Source: an uncultured Bacilli bacterium (GTDB taxonomy: Bacteria; Bacillota_I; Bacilli_A; RFN20; CAG-288). From it: a stretch of DNA of 11,948 bases. Every line of letters starts with the position of its first letter. Position 1 is the first letter of the stretch. Below the pieces are notes generated by a model that had not been told where the DNA came from, searched no databases, and was given only the letters and a program-made list of their open reading frames with translations. Position numbers and translations under genes: made by a program. The stretch covers positions 1 through 11,948 of the forward strand of contig CAKUXT010000042.1 of assembly GCA_934700375.1 (NCBI GenBank), written 5' to 3'. Positions 8,192-11,948 of the stretch are shown piece by piece.

Positions 8192-9121
8192 TCAGTTCAT
8201 CTTTATCCAACACTTTGCTTTTAGAAAAGCAACGATATCAGGTTTCTTTGATTCATCTTCATAATAGGAGACAAGGACTTTTTTATATTCATCCACTTCA
8301 TCAGCCGGTACTACCAATAAACCAAGGGCATGTGAAATCAGATAATGATTGCTAAAGATGATTGCAGTCCTCTTATTGCCATCTAAAAACAACTGTTTTT
8401 TCATCACGTAAAGAACAAGATCGATTGCTAAATCAATCCCTTCTTCATTGTTTAGAAGATCATTCAATTCCTGTTTTATCTGTTCCTCAAAAGGAATTGG
8501 TGGAACATAGGTAGAACCACCGATCGTAACAGGTACGCTTCTGATTCTACCTGCTGTAAGTGAAAAGCCATCTTGCACAATCTGATTGATCTGACAAAGC
8601 ACTGCATAATTGGTCGGATAGTTTGCCAAATCAACAGACATAATAAATTCCCAGGCTCTTTTAAGGTTGATGACCTTATTGATATCAGAAGCCGTCATAT
8701 CTTTGACTTTGCCGCCATTGATGATGGTTTCGGTATCTGAATAGGTGGTTACAACACCCTCAAGCATCGCTTGCTTGAAAACAGAATCAACAAGAGACCT
8801 TCTTGCCAAATCAATATTGACCGCAACCTTTTCATCTACTCCGTTGCTTTCGACATAATGAAGTCCTTTAAGCTCTTTGCTGATCTCTTTCAGTCTTTTT
8901 TTGAAATTCTTTGCCAGTGCGGTATTGTTTCTGATCAAGTTATATAAGATATCAGAATACTGACCGACATATTTGGTTGTCAAAAGGCCATCATGTCTGT
9001 AATGAACATAAATGTATTGTTTAGAATCTTTTTCTCGTATTTCAATCGAACCATAGGTCAATGAATTCAACTGTTCTGTAATGTGATTCTTCTCGCTCAG
9101 TAGTTCATTTAGATTTGACAT
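8192..9121 (-). CDS. Fic-family protein with altered active-site motif
   Basis: This 309-aa protein has a Fic-like fold: an N-terminal beta-rich region (about 23-55), an alpha-helical stretch with AMLEGV at 118-123 resembling the inhibitory-helix region, and QLFLDGNKR at 243-251 where active Fic enzymes have HPFxDGNGR or HPFxDGNKR. The catalytic His and the Pro are replaced by Gln and Leu, while the phosphate-binding DGNKR is kept. Fic enzymes normally transfer AMP or other nucleotides to target proteins; without the His this one may be inactive in AMPylation or have another activity. The S/T expected four residues before E121 is Gln. ATG 9121 is backed by GGGAGG seven bases upstream. The promoter carries a perfect inverted repeat, suggesting autoregulation. 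No antitoxin partner gene is adjacent. Confidence 0.8.
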   Translation of the reverse strand: MSNLNELLSEKNHITEQLNSLTYGSIEIREKDSKQYIYVHYRHDGLLTTKYVGQYSDILYNLIRNNTALAKNFKKRLKEISKELKGLHYVESNGVDEKVAVNIDLARRSLVDSVFKQAMLEGVVTTYSDTETIINGGKVKDMTASDINKVINLKRAWEFIMSVDLANYPTNYAVLCQINQIVQDGFSLTAGRIRSVPVTIGGSTYVPPIPFEEQIKQELNDLLNNEEGIDLAIDLVLYVMKKQLFLDGNKRTAIIFSNHYLISHALGLLVVPADEVDEYKKVLVSYYEDESKKPDIVAFLKAKCWIKMN

Positions 9122-9142
9122 TGAAGTTCCTCCCGATAGCTT

Positions 9143-9171
9143 ATTTTATCATATCTGGAATTCAGTGTGAA
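9143..9171 (-). promoter_or_regulatory. Promoter of the Fic-family gene
   Basis: Minus-strand TTCACA (9171-9166) and TAAAAT (9148-9143) have 17 bases between them, each one mismatch from consensus. The -35 box is contained in the gene-proximal arm of the inverted repeat at 9164-9198. Confidence 0.55.
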
Positions 9172-9198
9172 ACATTTATTGACATTTTGTTTCACACT
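9164..9198. promoter_or_regulatory. Perfect 10-bp inverted repeat, candidate operator
   Basis: AGTGTGAAAC (9164-9173) and GTTTCACACT (9189-9198) are perfect inverted copies spaced by 15 bases, so the arm centres are 25 bases apart. One arm covers the -35 box of the Fic gene promoter. This is the expected layout for a repressor dimer or tetramer site. A hairpin in a longer transcript is an alternative. Confidence 0.65.
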
Positions 9199-9265
9199 AT
9201 GATTTATCAGCTGTTGTTTCATAAGATAACTACCATAGACAATTTGCAATCAATGAGTTTCACGA

Positions 9266-9540
9266 AAAGGATGATTTGCACATGGGGTCAGCAAATCACG
9301 ATGTTTCTGGCTTTTTTGACATTAGATGCCAAATTCAATAACACTCCAATGAAGCCTACAAATCACTTTCTGATTTGACTGGAAAGATGCGTATCGCTGA
9401 GAATTATTTCTGTTCATCATCATGATTGATATAACTCAGTCAGTTCTAGTCATGCAAATGAATTATGTATCTAATCTCTTAACACGTTAATTGGGACTAT
9501 ATAGATATCATCTTCTGTTTTTCTACACGAACCATGACTG
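9266..9540. repeat. Direct repeat copy 1 (DUF4143 3' end plus downstream DNA)
   Basis: This stretch matches 11685-11948 in the same orientation with scattered substitutions and a few small indels, by eye about 85 percent identical. Its right part codes, on the minus strand, for the last residues of a DUF4143 protein. Its left part is non-coding and holds two hairpins built from TGATTTG (9272-9298 and 9359-9377), both kept in the other copy. Confidence 0.88.
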
Positions 9541-9668
9541 GTAAGTATCATTCTGAAAGCAGGCAGCTTCAGTTTGCTGTTTTTCAATCTTCTATTGAAT
9601 GAATTCAAGGAAGCAATGCCATCTGATATAGTCTTATCGCTGGCAATTTTAATTTCTACATCTGTAGA
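9471..9668 (-). pseudogene. C-terminal fragment of a DUF4143 ATPase gene
   Basis: Sixty-five codons are open on the minus strand before TAG (9473-9471). The translation begins STDVEIKIASDK and ends DDIYIVPINVLRD, and it aligns with the C-terminus of the ATPase at 6473-7771: VEIK against LEVK, PAFRMILTS against PAFLMIVTA, DDIYIVPINVL against NGVYVVPLCCL. A TAA at 9671-9669 closes the frame upstream. No ATPase domain precedes it; the GC-rich hairpin cluster does. The gene has lost its 5' part, probably when the RhuM/IS segment arrived or by recombination. Confidence 0.8.
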
Positions 9669-9735
9669 TTAGCACGATAAATTATGAAGGTATTTTCAAA
9701 TTGCCTTATGAAACGCCTTCTTTTTTTATTCATGT

Positions 9736-9846
9736 TTGGCGGTTCGCCCATTGGCGAGCGTTTCCCCGAAACCGCCAAGTCTCAAGAAGGGCAACGCTCG
9801 CCAAAAGGCTCTTTCAACAAAATTGCGCCACAGTTTTGCGTGGCGC
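9736..9846. repeat. Cluster of GC-rich interlocked inverted repeats
   Basis: Arms TTGGCGGTT (9736-9744) and AACCGCCAA (9770-9778) interlock with TTGGCGAGCGTT (9751-9762) and AACGCTCGCCAA (9793-9804), in the order A-B-A'-B'. A smaller hairpin TCGCC-CATT-GGCGA lies at 9744-9757. A third long-stem hairpin, GCGCCAC (9825-9831) with GTGGCGC (9840-9846), follows. The hexamer TTGGCG or its complement recurs throughout. The region is much more GC-rich than its surroundings. It could be a structured RNA, a mobile-element end or a recombination site; no coding potential is convincing in the region 9669-10053. Confidence 0.75.
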
Positions 9847-9961
9847 CAATATTATACCAATTCTGATGCTAATTTATCCCTCACGTGTACTAGAGAGCTT
9901 ATCATCAAAAACTGACCACTCATCAAAAAGGGTTCACAATCTTTTTTTACATTTCTTTCAT

Positions 9962-9994
9962 GTATTCAGCCGTTTTTTCGACTGAATACTTTTT
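9962..9994 (+). terminator. Rho-independent terminator
   Basis: GTATTCAG (9962-9969) pairs with CTGAATAC (9982-9989), and TTTTT follows at 9990-9994. The T-run is on the plus strand only, so it ends a plus-strand transcript. No plus-strand gene is evident just upstream, which hints at a transcript from the hairpin cluster at 9736-9846 or a lost gene. Confidence 0.6.
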
Positions 9995-10053
9995 CATTCC
10001 ACTATCCTCGTATATAACAGATTACAGCTATCCTGTTACCTAGGTGTATCGGT

Positions 10054-11055
10054 TTATTTTTTCTCAGTTTTCCGCTCCAGCATTTTAATCGAATCCAGAT
10101 AATCCTGTTCTACCTCGCTAAGCGTTCGAGCCTTGTATTTTCTATATTCTTCGGTTGCTTTATCAACAGCCTGCTTATGACTGACGTTTCCGTTCCCAAT
10201 CAGCAGCTGCTCTCCGCTCATGGTAAGAATACGATCCAGATGTTCTGCCCAATCCTGCATAGTCATCGCCTGTTCCCGTTCTGCCTGTCGTTCCGCAAAA
10301 TCAAGATATCCGGATACAAGCTGTCCCATGGCTCGAAGTTCTTTTTCATCCAGATAATTCTTTGCAACAACAGCTTCTTTCAAGGTTGGCTGTTTCCCTG
10401 CAAAGGTGGTAAGCCCCATAAATTCTTTTTCCGCATCTGCTCTGTTGTAAATAACCTCTGCCGCAGTCTGTCCATTAATGGCGTAATGGATTTTATTCTG
10501 TACTTTTTTGAAAAACTGGATGGAAATTTCTGCTTTTGGATCATAGTCGATACTCGTAGCATAGATTTCTAAAACCTGACGGTAAAACACCTTTTCAGAT
10601 GCCCTGATATCACGAATGCGTTCCAGGAGTTCCTTAAAGTAACCGCCGCCGCCAAGATTTTTCAGCCGTTCGTCATCCATCGCAAAGCCTTTTCTCATAT
10701 ATTCTTTAAGAATATTGGTTGCCCAGATTCTGAACTGTGTACCTCGTTTGGATTTCACACGATAGCCAACAGAGATAATCACATCCAGATTGTAAAAATC
10801 CACATCATATACTTTTCCGTCAGCGGCAGTGTAGGCAAATTTTGCCCACACTGATTCTTTCTGCAATTCGCCTTCTTTGAAAATATTTCTTATATGCTTA
10901 CCGATAACACTTTTGTCTCGCTGAAACAATTCAGCCATTTGGTCAATGGATAGCCAGACTGTATCACCATCAAAGGTCGTCTCAATTTTAGCTAATCCAT
11001 CCTCTGTTGTATAAATGATCATATTGGATTTTTGATTCATATCATCGTTATTCAT
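10054..11055 (-). CDS. rhuM: RhuM-family protein (COG3943)
   Basis: This 333-aa protein matches the virulence-RhuM family. It has an N-terminal IIYTTEDGLAKIE stretch and TVWLSIDQMAELF leading to a DNA-binding-like helical region ending in IRNIFKEGEL. Next come DVDFYNLDVIISVGYRVKS and RGTQFRIWATNILKEYMRKGF, then the C-terminal FFKKVQNKIHYAINGQTAAE and MGLTTFAGK. RhuM was named from a Salmonella pathogenicity island; its biochemical role is unknown, and homologues cluster with restriction-modification and mobile elements. The length is typical and the gene seems intact. The start is ATG 11055 or GTG 11058, both served by a GGAG at about 11069-11072; ATG fits family starts better. Its base composition is visibly more GC-rich than its neighbours, suggesting separate acquisition. 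It lies between two direct repeats and next to an IS66-type remnant. Confidence 0.87.
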   Translation of the reverse strand: MNNDDMNQKSNMIIYTTEDGLAKIETTFDGDTVWLSIDQMAELFQRDKSVIGKHIRNIFKEGELQKESVWAKFAYTAADGKVYDVDFYNLDVIISVGYRVKSKRGTQFRIWATNILKEYMRKGFAMDDERLKNLGGGGYFKELLERIRDIRASEKVFYRQVLEIYATSIDYDPKAEISIQFFKKVQNKIHYAINGQTAAEVIYNRADAEKEFMGLTTFAGKQPTLKEAVVAKNYLDEKELRAMGQLVSGYLDFAERQAEREQAMTMQDWAEHLDRILTMSGEQLLIGNGNVSHKQAVDKATEEYRKYKARTLSEVEQDYLDSIKMLERKTEKK

Positions 11056-11178
11056 CACATTTACACTCCGTTTCTAATTGCTTAGCGCCCTGCTGCACTT
11101 TTCCTATGTATCCTCAATGTCAAACCATCTTTCAACATAGAGTTTGGACACTATTTACACGATAAATATATCAGTCAT

Positions 11179-11238
11179 TTTTCGTTTTTTCAATAGAGCC
11201 AATGTGATCTTTAGAATTGAATTTCCGTAAACGAAAAA
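11179..11238. repeat. 10-bp inverted repeat near the IS66-type remnant
   Basis: TTTTTCGTTT (11179-11188) is the exact reverse complement of AAACGAAAAA (11229-11238). The right copy lies in GTAAACGAAAAAG, which starts like the GTAA ends of many IS66-family elements, so it may be the left end of the tnpA-bearing element. The left copy could be the end of a neighbouring lost element. The assignment is tentative. Confidence 0.4.
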
Positions 11239-11258
11239 GTAGGAGCATTTTAAAGAGA

Positions 11259-11293
11259 CCTCCGGCATGAGAAAATCATGTCGGAGGCTTTTT
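11259..11293 (+). promoter_or_regulatory. Hairpin covering the tnpA ribosome binding site
   Basis: CCTCCGGCATGA (11259-11270) pairs with TCATGTCGGAGG (11276-11287) over 12 bp with one G-U pair and a GAAAA loop. The right arm includes GGAGG (11283-11287), the only ribosome binding site for ATG 11297, and CTTTTTA follows it. It can therefore act as an intrinsic terminator and as a lid on the transposase ribosome binding site, as known for several insertion sequences that guard against outside transcription. Confidence 0.75.
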
Positions 11294-11296
11294 ATA

Positions 11297-11578
11297 ATGG
11301 AAGAAAGCAAATATAGACCGTATTTAGAAGAGTTTGAAAGTTCTGGATTGTCAATAAGGAAATTCTGTGAAGGGAAAAACCTTTGTGCCGATGGCTTCTA
11401 TTATTTCTATAAGAGACACAAAGAAAAAGCTGTCGTCGCTGTGATAAAGCCGAAAACAGATAGAGAAACCAATGATAGGATGAGCATAAAGACCAATGTT
11501 GAAGAAATGCCTCCCCGAAAGCGAAATTACGCTCTTGATATTTCATATGATTTTCCAGCGTTCGGTGCCCGCAGTTGA
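11297..11578 (+). pseudogene. tnpA: IS66-type accessory TnpA remnant
   Basis: The 93-residue translation resembles IS66-family TnpA in its N-terminal half: YRPYLEEFESSGLSIRKFCEGKNL, then an aromatic-rich FYYFYKRHKEK helix, in place of the usual Sxx-FC...W-YK pattern. TnpA is the small HTH-type accessory protein of IS66. The C-terminal half does not show the usual Leu-rich ending, and neither TnpB nor the TnpC transposase follows, so the element is truncated and cannot move alone. ATG 11297 is chosen over ATG 11267 because GGAGG at 11283-11287 lies nine bases upstream. That site is paired in a 12-bp hairpin. The frame itself has no stop, so a short protein could still be made. The stretch 11579-11684 behind it holds nothing recognisable. 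Confidence 0.6.
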
Positions 11579-11684
11579 TGGGAATCATAATTCAAACAAG
11601 CGCAAAAAAATAGAACGGCAAATCAATTGATGACATGATATAGTGTGCTCAAACCAAAATAAATAAATTTAGGATATCACATCT

Positions 11685-11948
11685 AAAGAATGATTTGCAC
11701 ATGGAGTCAGCAAATCACGATGTTTCAAGGCTTTTTTGACATTAGATGCCGTATTCAATAGCACTCAAAAGAAAGCCTACAAATCACTTTCTGATTTGAC
11801 TGCTTGATGCCTATCACTGAGAATAATTTCCGTTCATCATGATTTTGATAACTAAGTCAGTTCTTGTCATGAAAATGAATTACGCATTTAATCTCTTAAC
11901 ATGTTAATCGGGACTATATAGATATCATCTTCTGTTTTCCTACACGAG
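11685..11948. repeat. Direct repeat copy 2, running off the window
   Basis: This copy matches 9266-9540 in the same orientation. It keeps both TGATTTG hairpins, at 11691-11717 and 11780-11798, and its end codes for a DUF4143 C-terminus on the minus strand. The match continues to the last bases of the window, so the true extent is unknown. Confidence 0.88.
11888..11948 (-). CDS. C-terminal end of a DUF4143 ATPase gene, partial at the window edge
   Basis: Nineteen codons before a TAA (11890-11888) read SCRKTEDDIYIVPINMLRD, nearly identical to the ending of the fragment at 9471-9668 and similar to the ending of the ATPase at 6473-7771. The gene enters from beyond the right edge, so whether it is intact cannot be judged here. 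It would be the third DUF4143 locus in this stretch. Confidence 0.65.
   Translation of the reverse strand, partial: SCRKTEDDIYIVPINMLRD

Noticed and set aside
9684..9985. Plus-strand frames of 60 and 94 codons across the GC-rich palindromes.
   Set aside because: They translate the inverted repeats, show low-complexity unnatural composition and have no ribosome binding site.

Overview
The window is AT-rich DNA with strong GGAGG-type ribosome binding sites and sigma-A-like promoters, which points to a low-GC Bacillota (Firmicutes), possibly a gut or oral Erysipelotrichia/Clostridia-type organism. The exact taxon cannot be fixed from the sequence. The content is accessory: restriction-like genes, a Fic-family protein, an orphan AAA ATPase, a RhuM-family protein, insertion-sequence debris and several repeat structures, i.e. 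a defence or mobile-element island. No core metabolic gene, rRNA, tRNA or CRISPR array is visible.

Left part (1-5171, + strand): a near-consensus promoter at 140-168 starts a reading frame that runs from 184 to a TGA at 1263. It encodes a Cys-rich module, a charged coiled coil, one membrane segment and an outer domain, but three in-frame TAA codons (463, 484, 1162) break it. Seven bases after its final TGA comes a DUF262+DUF1524 (GmrSD-like, type IV restriction) gene, then a second DUF262 gene overlapping it by 8 bp. These look like one operon. The second DUF262 protein lacks a visible HNH motif, so the pair may act as a nuclease-bearing and a nuclease-free subunit.

Middle (5198-7920, - strand): a DUF4143-type AAA ATPase gene is followed 51 bp later by a 407-aa gene of unknown function, convergent with the restriction genes. 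The ATPase promoter is abutted by five tandem 23-bp units (7811-7917), and its -35 box lies in the unit nearest the gene.

Right part (8192-11948): a Fic-family protein with an altered active-site motif (no catalytic His) has a perfect 10-bp inverted repeat over its -35 box. Next is a 932-bp non-coding stretch holding a DUF4143 C-terminal gene fragment, a cluster of GC-rich interlocked inverted repeats and a + strand terminator. A RhuM-family gene (- strand) and an IS66-type tnpA remnant (+ strand) follow. About 265 bp of DNA (the 3' end of a DUF4143 gene plus its downstream region) is present twice as direct repeats, at 9266-9540 and at 11685 to the window edge. They bracket the RhuM/IS segment.

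The genes share a theme of conflict and selfish-element functions: modification-dependent cleavage, Fic, AAA+PD-(D/E)XK-like, RhuM. The strongest candidates for something undescribed are the membrane-protein/DUF262/DUF262 operon with its three ochre codons, and the tandem-repeat-controlled ATPase plus orphan coiled-coil protein.
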